Shown here piece after piece: positions 1 through 11,529 of a stretch of DNA of 64,000 nucleotides. The notes under the pieces are model-generated. The model had not been told where the DNA came from. It did no database searches and was given only the letters and a program-made list of their open reading frames with translations. The position numbers and the translations under genes are program-made. Positions within the stretch are counted from its first letter, which is position 1. Every line of letters starts with the position of its first letter. Location of the stretch: positions 156,971 to 220,970 of the forward strand of contig VFIW01000111.1 of the NCBI GenBank assembly GCA_006386115.1, read 5' to 3'. The DNA is from Globisporangium splendens. Its lineage: Eukaryota; Oomycota; Peronosporomycetes; Pythiales; Pythiaceae.

Positions 1-1037
1 CGCCATGGCTTCCAGAGTATCTTCGCTCTCATTTTCATCTCCTTCCCCGTTTTGTGGGTCCGATTGTGCCACAAGAGACGATTGCGAGACAAAGCGCAAG
101 GGTCCGTTCTCCAAAGTGACGCCATCCAAGGCGCACCACGCAGAGATGTATGGCGGAACCAACGCGCGATGCACGCACATACCGAGCTGCTCATCGTCGT
201 CCCGGTGCCAGCGGAACTCGACTGCCGTTTGCGGCGGCTTGACCACGTAATGCTCGTTGAAAAACAGCAGCTCATGGGAACCAGAGGTACAATCTTCCTC
301 CGCGCCGCTGCTTCTCGCCATCAATTGGGCTGCGAACGACGGGAGTCGCTCAAACAAAAGCGTTTGTAACACGTCCTGATTCCCACCAGTACGCAGTGCT
401 GCGTGTTGCTCACTCCCACAGAGGCGTCCAAATTGCTTGGACCGCACGCGAAGGTACGCACTCGCATCGACCCGCGCAGCGGCGTCCTCACGCAGCTTAT
501 ACACACAAAATAACAATCAAGACATGAAGAGCGTTAGCCCATCTACGTCGCTTACCTCACTATATAGACACATGTAAAGCTGCAACTTGTAAGCAATCGG
601 TACCGGGTATTCCGCCATCACGTCCAGAACGCATCCCTGTGAGCAAAGCCAACGTGAGGCATATTATAGCATGGACCAAGGCTATATCCACAGCAACAGC
701 ATTGATGTATTGGTCGCAGTACCTGCTCGATCACCTGTGCCACTGCGTTCTCCTTCACTCGGTGGGCCTGATCGTACAGCAGCGCACACTCCTGCTGCAG
801 AAACCGGAGCTCGTCGTCTGCCAACAGCTCCGAGAGCACGACGAAGCCGTGTGTAGCAAAGAACGTGATGTGCTCGCGGTTTAGACCCGCAGTCGCAGAT
901 GAAAATGGTGCCACTGTGGGCGATTGCGGCGCAGCGTATGCGGTTGCCGCGCGCTGCTTCCAGGGCCTCTCAGGACCGCCATTGCCGTCGTCATTGACCT
1001 CCTCGTCATCTGCATGCGCGCGTTTGCTGTTCGTCAT
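1..1037 (-). CDS. Phytanoyl-CoA dioxygenase (PhyH)-family protein, partial
   Basis: Non-heme Fe(II)/2-oxoglutarate oxygenase of the PhyH family; the substrate cannot be told from sequence. The gene runs off the left edge, so the C-terminus is missing. Exon 1 starts at the ATG at 1037 (MTNSKRAH) and ends at 735 (or 723, an alternative GT donor in the same phase). Exon 2 is 636-556 and exon 3 is 495-1. Joined, they read in one frame. The family-type N-terminus 'HGFVVLSELLADDEL' comes first. Exon 3 carries 'ELLFFNEHYVVKPP' followed by 'FRWHRDDDEQ', which supplies the HxD iron ligands, and then 'VPPYISAWCALDGVTLENGPL', a typical PhyH strand. The distal His and the Arg that binds 2-oxoglutarate would lie outside the window. 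The PhyH family is clear; the exact donor of exon 1 is not. Confidence 0.85.
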
Positions 1038-1784
1038 GCTGTGTGTGCTGGTAAGTTCGGTATGGCGAGGTTTGCATGCATGCTGACGGCCGTACTTAAA
1101 GTAGGCAGTATGCAAGAACAGAGGATATACGGTGCTGATTATCCTATCAAACAGCATGTTGAAGCGGTGTATGACATTCAGGAGGTATGTACTCCAAAAA
1201 TACGGAACGTACCGTGAACACACGATTGCCTGATGTAGACGGGAGTGGTGCAATTGGCGCCATTTTGGGGATGCCGAGACTGTCGCTCGAGCATTTGCTC
1301 GTATATGTCGGAGCACTCTCTTGAACTCCATTAAAATTCTCGACGCTGTCGCTGTGAGTGCACGTCTGGTGATTCCATTGTACTCGCCCCAAGAATGTGG
1401 CTGATATGGGTGCGTCCGATGGGGACCTCCGAGTCGCAGCGCCAGTTCAATAATAGCTCCAAGAACAGCAATGCGATGTGCTTAGACGCAAAACGAATTT
1501 TGTGTATTGCTTTTTCAGTCTTGAACTTTTTCCTCTTAGGTCAGACAGACTCCCATAAATAAACATCTTGAAGATAGCAAACGGGAGTGTTGTACCCATA
1601 TCCCGTAAATAAAAAACGAGTCCATTCTCCTCAGACATCAGTGTCCTCAACTGTCAGACCCAAGTCTCTCCTTCCATTGGATAAAATCGATTTTAAACGA
1701 TCTGATTAGCTGAAATCATCCAAGTGCAAACTTCTTTGTGACCACAAGGCAGCATTGCGGAGCAGAGCACAAGAAGAGGGAGCG
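1038..1784. other. Intergenic, no gene supported
   Basis: AT-richer spacer between the divergent PhyH-like gene and the DUF6604-like pseudogene. Only short open frames without recognisable composition are present. It should contain both promoters, but I see no convincing element. Confidence 0.5.
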
Positions 1785-3833
1785 ATGGCGCAGGCGAGCG
1801 CGAATGCGGCGTTCCCCACGGACGCCTACGCGCAGTACAAGAGGGCGACAGCATTCTTGCTCGACTGGCTGCTGTTGGCGCGCGATCGCGGCAAACACAG
1901 CGGCACGAAGGGCGTGACGCTGGATGCGTGTCAGTACGCGAGCACGTGGCGTCGTTCTTTGCGACGAGTTTGACGGAGCCCAGCGCCGCGACCGCGTCAC
2001 ACGAGCATTTCCTGGGTCGCTCGGAAGCGTGGTACGCGACGCTGCGGCAAGTGGAAGTGCAAGCTGTAGGCAACAACAAAGCGACGAAATCTAGCGATGT
2101 AGAAAACAAACCACGGAAGCAACGACAGGCGTTTGCAAACTACTACGAGGTGCTGTCGCTTGATGCCGAGAATTTGCGAGCCGCTTACTGACGCTGACGA
2201 GCCGGACGACGAGTGGACAGTGGGTACTCGGGCTGAGCCTCCACGAGCATCTGCTTCGCTAAGAAATGATGATCCAGCATTCGTGGTACCTCACGAGCAG
2301 GCTGGACTGGACACCGGCAAAGCGGGTGGTATTGACAGCCGATCAGGGAATCCGCGACTTGCTGGGATCTGTTCGTACCGAGGTCGTGGAATCCAAGAAA
2401 GGGTGGATGCTTATGAATCCACTCGTGGCTGGCTTCATGATGCTGGACTATCAGTTCAAGTATCTCCATTTAGCAAACGAAACGCTTTTGGCGACATCTC
2501 GCTTCCGCGCATTTGGGTATTTGTATGCTGCACTGTTGGATTCCACTCTCATTGGCGATATTCCGTTCTTTGATCGCATTTTGGAACTCTGCGAGACGGC
2601 CATATTCACTCCATCAAGAGTTGCTGCGACGCACGGCTTGTACCCACGTACGTATTTGATCAGCTCGCACATGACTACTGCAGCTGTGGACGCGATGTTC
2701 AGGAATGCACCCCAGCCTCCGGTCAAGCAAGCGATTCAAGAATGGAAATGGCTCCGAACGCGGGATCTCTCCGCCACCTTCCGGCTCGCGATTGAAAACG
2801 ATGTTTCCGTTCTTGGCCATGAAATCAAAGCGTGTTCCTCGAGGCTTTTATTGTCCGAGGTGTCTGAGCGGTGCTCTCAAGAGCTATTCGATCTACGTAT
2901 GCTGTCTCGCGATATGCTGCGGATCAACGATGATCTGGCGGATTTGTTCTCTGACCTGTGTGATGCTCTTGGCAGACGCCAAGCCCATGATGACTACCTC
3001 GCTGGTCACGAACCTGGTGTTTCGCGCCAATACATGATCGATCGAGCTTTGGAAAACCCTACGTCTTTTGATAAATGATCAAGATACGGAGGAATTGGAT
3101 GACACTGCTGATCAACGCCACTAGTCGATCGTTGCGCTCGAAGTTCGCACCGGTAGCGGTTCAAGCGGTTCACTTGATGCAGAAATTCCATCGTTTGGAC
3201 CACAAAGATTATTTGGAGGCATCTCTTGTCCCACTAAAGGAGGTATGCGGGACGACGGACAAGTTTGTGAAATTCGTGATCGAAACCGCACAAGTCCTTG
3301 GGTCGCTTGATCGGAAGCTGCAAGCCTGCGAGCTGTTGGATCTACTCGAGGAGCGCCTCCTGAGTCTACCCGTTCAGAGTCGATCACCATGGCTTCGCTA
3401 CGTGGTGCAGAAGTATGCGCGGGAGCGCCAGGCTCTTGGGTTGGGGAAGCTTTCGTCGTTGGAAGCGCGACGAAAGCTGACGTGGTACTCGAAAGACGTG
3501 GACGACGATCTCGAGGCGCAGATGAAGTTGGACGCGCTCGGTGGGTTCGAGATTTGTCGGGCGATGGCGAGTACGGATCCAGCCGAAGACTTTGATCGCC
3601 TGAAACAAGCGATCGAGAGTGTTCTGGAGTGCGAACATGTGGTTTACTACAATGGCCAAGTGATGCTTGAGAGCCATGAGGGCTAGGATCACGTGGCGAC
3701 GACACGAAAGCTGCTTCAGGTAATCAAGGACAAGCACGCGCATTTCAACCAGCGGTCGGTGTGCGCGCACGACTCGGAGCTGTGTCTCGACAGGTTTGTT
3801 GTCTCGGCGGAAGGAATCGTGCTTCGGGAGTGA
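1785..3833 (+). pseudogene. DUF6604-like family gene, multiply frameshifted
   Basis: Broken member of a family whose N-terminus reads YKRATAFLLDWLLLAR; this resembles the DUF6604 domain found in oomycete and fungal proteins of unknown function. Reading starts at ATG 1785. A frame change near 1925 leads into 'REHVASFFATSLTEP'. A second change lies near 2190, and an in-frame TAA follows just before 2266. A long open stretch runs 2266-3078, and a further frame change at 3075-3078 (ATGA overlap) leads into 3075-3686. A TAG there is followed by another open stretch to 3833 in the same frame. Plausible coding resumes after every break, so this is a recently decayed gene, or an assembly with several indel errors. 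The paralog at 11530-12381 shares the N-terminal motif and the segment 'ARRKLTWYSKDV'. The domain name is from memory of the family. Confidence 0.7.
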
Positions 3834-4499
3834 AATCAAGGCGAGTCCAAGGTGGCTGGGCGATGGAAAAGGTCTCAGCAGTTGAAGCCACACGGTGTTT
3901 GTCGTTGCGGTGACGAAGTGTGTGTCATGTGTCGCTTCTAACATGCTGTTGTTTCGAAGAGATGGGTGCAGTTGTTATATCCGATGAATACATCGTGGCA
4001 CGTTGAGTGATGGTCTCACATTTATGTCCCCAATTCAAAGTAACGCCGTTTCTACCAATAAAAACACGTTAAATGCTCTATTTATATCCAATCAGACGTG
4101 AGGGATTATGCCAATCAAATGGGTGATGCGCTTGTGGCAGAGAGCCAATTGACCACAAAGAGAACATGGCGAAGAAAAGAGAAGCGCGCGCAATCCGCAT
4201 CGCCGTGCGCCATGCGCAGAACCAGCAGCAGGCGATCCCCAGTCTTTGGATCTGAACACCCGCCTGCGCGTGCTGATTGCCATGGAGGGTGTGCGAGCGA
4301 GCGTGTGAACAAAGCCACTCTCACCAAGTCATCCGAGTGCCTCATTTTCTATTTTCAGGTCTCTCCCCCAGATTTAGCACTTCTGAAGCGATCTGACGCG
4401 TGAACAAACGCTGATTGAGAGACTTTGACTGCGGTGCTCTGGTCTCGCTTGTCCCACGAATACATCTATTAATCCGTCTACACGCTGGTCGTCAAGAGC
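3834..4499. other. Intergenic, no gene supported
   Basis: Spacer between the DUF6604-like pseudogene and the first CFAP61-adenylate kinase gene. It probably holds the promoter of the latter. No coding frame resembles a known protein. Confidence 0.5.
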
Positions 4500-7246
4500 A
4501 TGGAGTTTGTCGTGCGCAGTTGTACGGATGCCGACGAAGCCCAGATCGAGGAGCTCCACTGGCCGGACGCAACGACGCAGCGTCGGCTCTTTGGACTCAG
4601 CCATGCAGGCGCCCTCATCGAAACGTCATCCCACTCGGCATGTGCTGTGGACCCAGCACCAGGCGGCAAGTTGGTCGCGTTCGCTGCGTTCGACGACAAA
4701 GTACCTGCGAACCTCGCGCGGTGGCCAGAAGTCACCGAGTACCTGAAGAAACGGCTCATGCTTGGGTGTCCCCACGGCTGCGTGCTGCTCTCGGCGTACG
4801 CGCAAGACGAGCTGAAGATTCCGCATTCCATGGCGATCACCCAGCTATTGTACCAGTTATTTACTTCCAAGCCTGACGTCGGTGGTGTCGTGCTACCGGT
4901 GCCTGTGGGAGTGGATTTGGAGGAGCTCGCGCTCTTTGGCCAAGTGTTTTCCTGCTGCGATCCGATCTCGATCGGCTCGAGCGGTCTCATTTTCTTCTAT
5001 CGCGCTGTTCGCTCAGATTTCATTCCGAGTATGTTCGTCCGGTCCGCCAAGGACAATGACCCGGAAAAGCTCACGCCGATCCTGGAGAAGCACCAGATGC
5101 AGACGCGACTGCAGGATGGCGCGTCCCATAAGCCGTGGTTTGACGACCATGCGCTCACCAAGACGATCTCGAATCGAGACAAGCACCACACGTGTCTCGT
5201 CGCGCATTGCGTCGACAACAACAAGCCGCAGGGTGTGCTCGCGTGCACAGACTCGATCGTAGCAGACCAAGTCGATGAGTACGCGAAGCTCTTTGGGGAT
5301 ATGTACCGTCAAGGTCCGATTACACGCAGCGGAGAGCTCGTCGCAGTGGAAAACCAGCGGCCACCAAAGATCGTGATCTGTGGTCCCACAGGAGCGGGGA
5401 AAGGTACGCAATGTGGCTACCTGGTCCAAGAATTCAACGTGGTCCATTTATCCACAGGCAAGATGCTGCGCGCGCACATTCAGCAAGGCTCGCCGCTTGG
5501 CGTGAAAGCACAAACGTATGTTGGTGCTGGGGAATTGGTGCCAGACGAGCTCATCATGCCGATGATCATGGAGCGGCTAGCGCAGGACGATTGCAAGACG
5601 CGCGGCTGGGTGCTCGACGGATTCCCTCGCACCGAGATGCAGGCAAGAGTGATGGCGTCGCGTCACGTGATCCCCGACGTGGTCGTCGTGATCGATCTCG
5701 CGGACGCCGAGGTACTCAAGCGCGTCGCCGAGCGGATCGTGGACCCACAGACTGGTTACTCGTACCATGCCGAGATGAGTCCGCCACCTACGGAGATCGC
5801 CCACCGCGTCGCACGTCGTGCCGAAGATGACGAGGGTCTCGTGAAAAAGCGCATTATGAACCACCGCGAGAACCGCGGCGCAGTCTATGAGGCGTTCATG
5901 AAGACGTCCAAGATCCTCCACGTTGATGGCGCGCGATCAAAGGAGTCGATCGCGAAGAAGCTCGTGCGTGACATTTATCATGCGCGCGGCATGCGTCGCC
6001 CACTCAAAGTGCGCCAGCCTCCCAAGTTGATCATCAGTGGCCCGCCTGCCGGTGGCAAAGGCACGCAGTGTGAGTGGATCGTCAAGGCGTTCCATGTGGT
6101 CCACTTGTCCACTGGCGATATGCTGCGAGCGGCGATCCAGGAAAATGCGCCATTGGGTCTCGCTGCCAAATCGTTCATGGAAGCCGGCGAGCTCGTGCCC
6201 GATGATCTCATCATCGACCTCATTCTCAACCGCTTGGCGAAACCTGACTGTGTGCGCAAAGGCTGGCTCCTCGATGGGTTCCCACGCACGCGCACACAGG
6301 CGCTCGCGATGCTCGCGAAGGGCATTATCCCAGACGCCATGCTGATCCTGGAAGTGCCTGATGAAGATATTGTGCAGCGGATAGCTGGCCGCGTGCTCGA
6401 TCCCGAGACCGGTAAGACGTACCATTTGACGTCGAATCCACCGCCGACCGCGGATATTGCGGCACGTTGCGTTGTGCGCAGCGACGACAACGCCGAGACC
6501 ATTCGTGTGCGGCTGCAGACATACCACGACAATTGCAACGAAGTCATGAGCGTGTTCGCGAGCGCCTGCGAGATCGTGCGTGTGAATGGCACGCAGCCCA
6601 TCGAGACGATCGCCGAGCAGTTTCTGGCGCCGATCGAGCGTTGTCTGCTGCGCAACAACTGCTTTGCGATCACGATGTTTGGCATCGACAGCGAGTTTGA
6701 GTCGCGCACGCATTTGTTCCTCGCGCAAGGTAGGAAGTGTCGACAGGCTTTTGAATGCGCTTGTATCTGCCCGAGTCTAATGCGCTTCCCTCTTATTACT
6801 TATGTGTAGCTTTTGAGAAGTTTCCTGACAAGGATTGTCTGCTGCTTCGGCTCCCTGACGGCTGCAATCGTCCGATCATTGCGAACGGGTTCCGTACGCT
6901 TCGCGGCGACACGCACCTGAGCACGGTCGCGCTCATTCAAGAGCAAGCTGCGAACAACGGATCTGTGTCACCCTCTGGCGACAAGAGTCATCACCGAAAG
7001 GGCCACGCGCTGGCCCACACGAATGGCAACAAGGTTGTACTCTACGCGTTTCACCGCGACGAACTGCCGTTTCTCAACATTGGCGGCGCGTACCTGTTCG
7101 ATATGGACGAAGAAGAATCGTCTGTCCGTGAAGCCACACCCGTGGCCGTCAAGAACCTCGGCGTGCGCGGCATTGGCCGCTTTATCAAAGTGTGGAGCGC
7201 CAGGTGGTGGTACGGTCTCAAATCCATCGGCCATGGGGGACAGTAG
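4500..7246 (+). CDS. CFAP61 N-terminal-region protein with two adenylate kinase domains (copy 1)
   Basis: Two exons, 4500-6729 and 6810-7246 (80-nt intron, phase 1), give 888 residues. The N-terminal ~280 residues and the segment after the kinases ('NCFAITMFGIDSEFESR' ... 'FEKFPDKDCLLL' ... 'LYAFHRDELPFLNI') follow the N-terminal domain of CFAP61, a calmodulin- and spoke-associated protein at the base of radial spoke 3 in motile cilia. Two adenylate kinase domains interrupt it. The first has its P-loop GPTGAGKGTQC near residue 294 and DGFPRT downstream; the second has GPPAGGKGTQC near 513 and DGFPRT. Both keep the GELVPD and LID-type 'DPxTGxxYH..PPP' segments, so both look catalytically plausible (2 ADP to ATP + AMP). 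The protein ends shortly after the CFAP61 N-terminal region and lacks the rest. The human protein has no kinase domain here. Copy 2 lies 400 bp downstream. Confidence 0.85.
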
Positions 7247-7647
7247 TGGCAGTAAAATGAGCAAAGGGCGAACAGGCAGCATGCAGTAGTGCTTGCTGTT
7301 GGTCTCTTTTTTGCAGCTCACATAATGTATATACTTTCTTTCATTCACTTTCTTCTTATGGTTCTGGCCTCAGGCGAGCTGTTGGAAATGAATTTGCATC
7401 AGTGTGTTGTCGGCAGGTGAGTGATATGATGCAAATCGAATGATAGAGCGCAGCGAAACGCGAAAACTGAAACAGCTCTCGCGTCGATATGTTTAGGCAC
7501 AAGGAGAAACGAACCACCGTGCGGAGAAACGTTTCCTGAAGGCGCAGCCTCATCAAGTCCAACTGTCTTCTACAAGACGGAAACGAAGTCATCCACCGCG
7601 CGCAACACTTTGGTGGATTGGGTTCAACCAGGCAACAGGAGCGCACC
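7247..7647. other. Intergenic spacer between the two CFAP61-AK copies
   Basis: About 400 bp with no supported gene. It includes a pyrimidine-rich stretch near 7305-7360. It probably holds the 3' end of copy 1 and the promoter of copy 2. Confidence 0.5.
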
Positions 7648-10600
7648 ATGGAGCGCTCGTACGTGATTCGCCGCAGCGTCGATGCCGACCAGAACGAAGT
7701 CATGGATCTTGAGTTTCCCGACAAGAACGACCGCAAGACGTACTTTGGCCGCGTGCTGGTCAGTTCTGTCATCGAGACGTCGTTCCTATCTCTCACAGCA
7801 ACCGACCCCAACCGGCCCGACCGCATTCTCGGCTTTGCTACATTCGACAGCAAGCCTCCGGGCGAAATCGGCGACCAAGCGACGTACCATGCCTACCTGC
7901 AGTCCAAATACGACCTACCGCAGGTAAGACACCCGTCTGGCTTGCTTCTTCGTTGCTTCCGCAGCTACATTAATAGTTGCCTTGCTCTTGGTTGGTTGTG
8001 ATAATCCGTAGGCATCAACGCGGTTATTCCTGACGTACTTTGCGCAGCGCCAGTCGAGCGTCTCGGCGCGAGCGTCAGTGCTCAAACGTTTGTTACATAC
8101 CTTGTACTGCACCTGCCGATGCGACAGCGCGTCTTGCTCGTGCTGCCACTGGCCGTAGACCTCGAGACCGAGAGCAACTTCAACAAGTTTTTCGAGAAAA
8201 TTGCGCTTCTTCCCAGCGATGACTACTCGTCTTCGCAGGCGGCAAAAAGCATCGACCTCTTCGAGAAATTCACAGTGTATCAGTCCAAGCACACGGATCT
8301 GCTGCCGCCGCTGCATATCCGGAAGGCGCGTGTCGAGGACCATGACGACTTAGAACCGATTCTAAAAGCGCAAAGCGAGCGTGTGGTTGGTGCATTTGGC
8401 GACTATTTCCTGGTGGAACTGATCCACAGCCAGGACGACAACAACGTGTGCTTGGTTGCACAGGCAGGAAACAATTCGGCGACAGACCGCGCGATCGGCT
8501 TGGCCGCACTCTCGGACGAGCTTGATGTCGCTACGTTGCAGGAAAGCTTTGAGCTCGCGCCGTACAACAATTTGGCACCCAGCAGCATCAACTCAATTGG
8601 CCGCAGCGCAGCAACCAAAATCACACCACCCAGACTCATCATCTGTGGTCCACCAGCGGGCGGCAAAGGCACCCAGTGCGAACTGCTCATAGATGCCTTC
8701 AGCGTCGTGCATTTGTCCACGGGTGACATGCTCCGTGCCGCAATCCAGGCCAATTCGCCGCTCGGAAATGCTGCCAAAGGATACATGGAAGCAGGCGAAC
8801 TTGTCCCCGACGAGCTTGTTATCAATGTGATCCTCGACCGGCTGCAGCACGATGGTTGCCAAACCCACGGCTGGCTCCTGGATGGCTTCCCGCGAACTGC
8901 CAGCCAGGCTCAAGTGATGGTCGCGCATTGTATCTTCCCCGATGCCATCGTCGTGCTCGACGTACCCGACGAAGAGGTTGTGAGGCGCATCTCGGGGAGG
9001 CGCATCGACCCAGAGACGGGCAAAACGTACCATCTTGAGTTCAACCCACCACCAGCCAATGACGATGCGGTGCGCGCACGGCTGATCCAGCGATCCGATG
9101 ACACGGAAGCCACGATCCGCAACCGTCTCGTGAACTTCCACGCCAACTGCGGTGCCGTGGTCCACTCATTTGCGGCGACCTCCGTTGTGATACGCGTGAA
9201 TGGGATGCAGAACAAGAACGTGATCGCACGAGCGACCAGCGACGACGTTCGCTCGCACAAGAACGCGCAGCTCTTCCAAGTGCTCGTGCGCAAGGGCAAA
9301 TGTGTACCACCGAAACTCATCACCACGGGTCCATCAGCGGGAGGGAAAGGTACACAATGTGAGCTCCTCGTCGAGCATTTTGACGTTGTGCACCTGTCCA
9401 CAGGCGACATGCTCCGTGCAAGTGTCCAAGTGGGTGCGCCACTGGGCATGAAAGCTAAGAGCTACATGGAAGTCGGCGAACTTGTGCCTGATGAACTGAT
9501 CACTGACGTGATCTCAGAGCGCGTGCAGCAGCCAGACTGCGCTCGTCGCGGGTGGCTCTTGGATGGGTTCCCGCGCACAACAACCCAGGCGCGTGCGATG
9601 CTCGCTCGAGGTGTGATTCCGGACTGCGTGCTGGTGCTCGATGTGCCTGACGCCGAAGTTGTTTCGCGGATCTCGGGACGTCGCGTGGACCCTGCCACTG
9701 GGCGAACATACCATATCGAGTTCAACCCGCCGCCGCCAGAGATCCGCGACCGCGTGGTTCAGCGGTCGGATGACAACGAGGAGACCGTCAAGAACCGTCT
9801 GGAGAAGTTCCACGAAAACTCCGACGCCGTGCTCGATGCCTTCAGTGCAAGCGACAGAGGTCACCACCGTCACGTTCAGATCGTTCGTTGCGATGGGATG
9901 CAGCCGAAGCAACTCATATGCCAGGCGTTCACAGCTCCGATCTACCAACGGATGCTCGAGGTCGAGACCAAATATCAAGCGTTGGGTGGCTGGCCGAAAC
10001 TCGAGATCGAGGAAGCCAGAGCCAATTGTTTGCGATTACGCTGTTCTGCATGGACGCGCGCTATGAGTGCGGCGCCATAGACCTGCTCGCGCATGCACTT
10101 GCAGTGTTCCCAGAGAAAGATTTCTGCCTGCTCACGCCGCCCACGGCGTCACCAGAGCCGAGTTTCCTCGAATGTTCCACGTGTGTCCCAGCCAAACCGA
10201 AGAGTACGTTCACGCACGTGCTCTACTTGCTGCATCGCAACACGATCTCGTTCTTGCGTCCGGTGTGTGGCGACGGCGAAGGGAGCGTGCTGCAGCCCGT
10301 TACGCTGTCTGTGCATCGGTACCTTCTGCCAGCGACATCTTTGCAAAACCAAGTATCAGACGACGACTTGGTGCCTATTCTCCACACAGCAGACCCCACC
10401 ACACGCACCGCGCTTCAGCAAGCGATCATGACGGCGAACGAAGAAAGCGATATCGACCTGGATGAGAACCCCAAGAACATTGTGTTTGTGCTCAAGGCGA
10501 ACGCTGTGGTTATTGGCATCGCGTCGCTCACACAAAATCGCGACTTCGCCAGCGTGCTCAAGAACCATTTCAACCTCGAGTCGTTCTTGCTGCTGCCGTA

Positions 10601-11523
10601 CCACCGCTCAAAGGATCAAGCGATCGTGGACCACTTTTTGCTGAATCCGATTTTCTATGCGTGCACGCGGTACATTCTCGAAGAGATCATGCGCATTTTC
10701 CGTAAAACCTGTCTGTTTTACCAAGTGCCCACACTTGGTACCGGAGCAGCGAGCAAGTTCCATCACCGTGCGACTATCAGTCCAATTGTCCACGAGTTTG
10801 TCTTGGCGCCACCGCGACGAAGCATTGAGATCAGCGGTGAGGAGGTCGCCCAGTACCCTGAGGACGCGGAAAAAGCCCAACAGAATGCCAGCTATGACGC
10901 GTTTGCGCTCTTTGCGATCTCGCGCAAGCTGTTGTCCGAGCCAAAGCTCGTGGTGGACCAGCGCATAGTCGTCGTCGGTGCATCAGACACGGCTTTTACA
11001 CTGCTCCAGCGATTACTGTCGGTGCCGTACCTGCGCTTTACAAACATCGCGCTCATTTCGCCTAATGGGATGGACATCGCCGACATGGATCTGTCAGATC
11101 CAATCGCTTCGGCCTCCTTGCCAGCGGCAGCAGCAACGCTACATCTCGTAAGTGACCGATTGGATCGCGTTTTTCCACCAAAAGTGGACCACAGCGCTGT
11201 ATCACGACCGGTTCCACGAGTTTTGCGTGCGGCTGAATGGCTTCTTGAAGAAAGACGACAGCGTGCGTCAGTTGGTCGAAGGCGTGAGTAAGTTTTTCAA
11301 CGAGACCGGTGACATCAAAGGCGCGGCGGCAATGGCGCAAGTGCGGGTCGGCCGCGGTGGCGACGCGCTTGTGCCGTCGACAAAGCGGCTGATTGAGAGA
11401 CAATTGCTCGGATTCCTGAGTGCCAACCGCGATATTCTCAACATATACTTGCTCTCACGCGCTGTTGCGAGTGCTCGCAGCTTCGAGAAGCCTCGACAAG
11501 GTTTCGCGAGGTCCTCGGCATGA
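7648..11523 (+). pseudogene. CFAP61 homolog with two adenylate kinase domains (copy 2), damaged
   Basis: Tandem paralog of the upstream gene, with more of CFAP61. Exon 1 is 7648-7923 (MERSYVIRRSVDAD) and exon 2 starts at 8012. After 'STRLFLTYFAQRQ' the frame changes between about 8060 and 8095, then stays open with 'HIRKARVEDHDDLEPIL', a CFAP61 hallmark. Two adenylate kinase domains follow, with P-loops GPPAGGKGTQC (about 8650) and GPSAGGKGTQC (about 9330), each with DGFPRT. Near 10028 one T appears to be missing from a T run: adding it would restore 'ANCFAITLF', matching copy 1. The frame then carries the CFAP61 middle ('NPIFYACTRYILEEI', 'ISRKLLSEPKLVVDQRIVVVGAS'). At about 11147 the sequence jumps, with another frame change, to the CFAP61 C-terminus ('KWTTALYHDRFHEF'), so several hundred residues of the Rossmann-like region are absent. 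It is probably a decaying copy; sequencing indels could explain the frameshifts but not the deletion. Confidence 0.8.
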
Positions 11524-11529
11524 CGACTT

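Noticed and set aside
5937..6728. Long minus-strand open frames opposite the adenylate kinase domains (also 8593-9165 and 9514-9978)
   Set aside because: They are antisense readings of GC-rich coding DNA; the plus strand carries clear kinase motifs and the minus readings have none.
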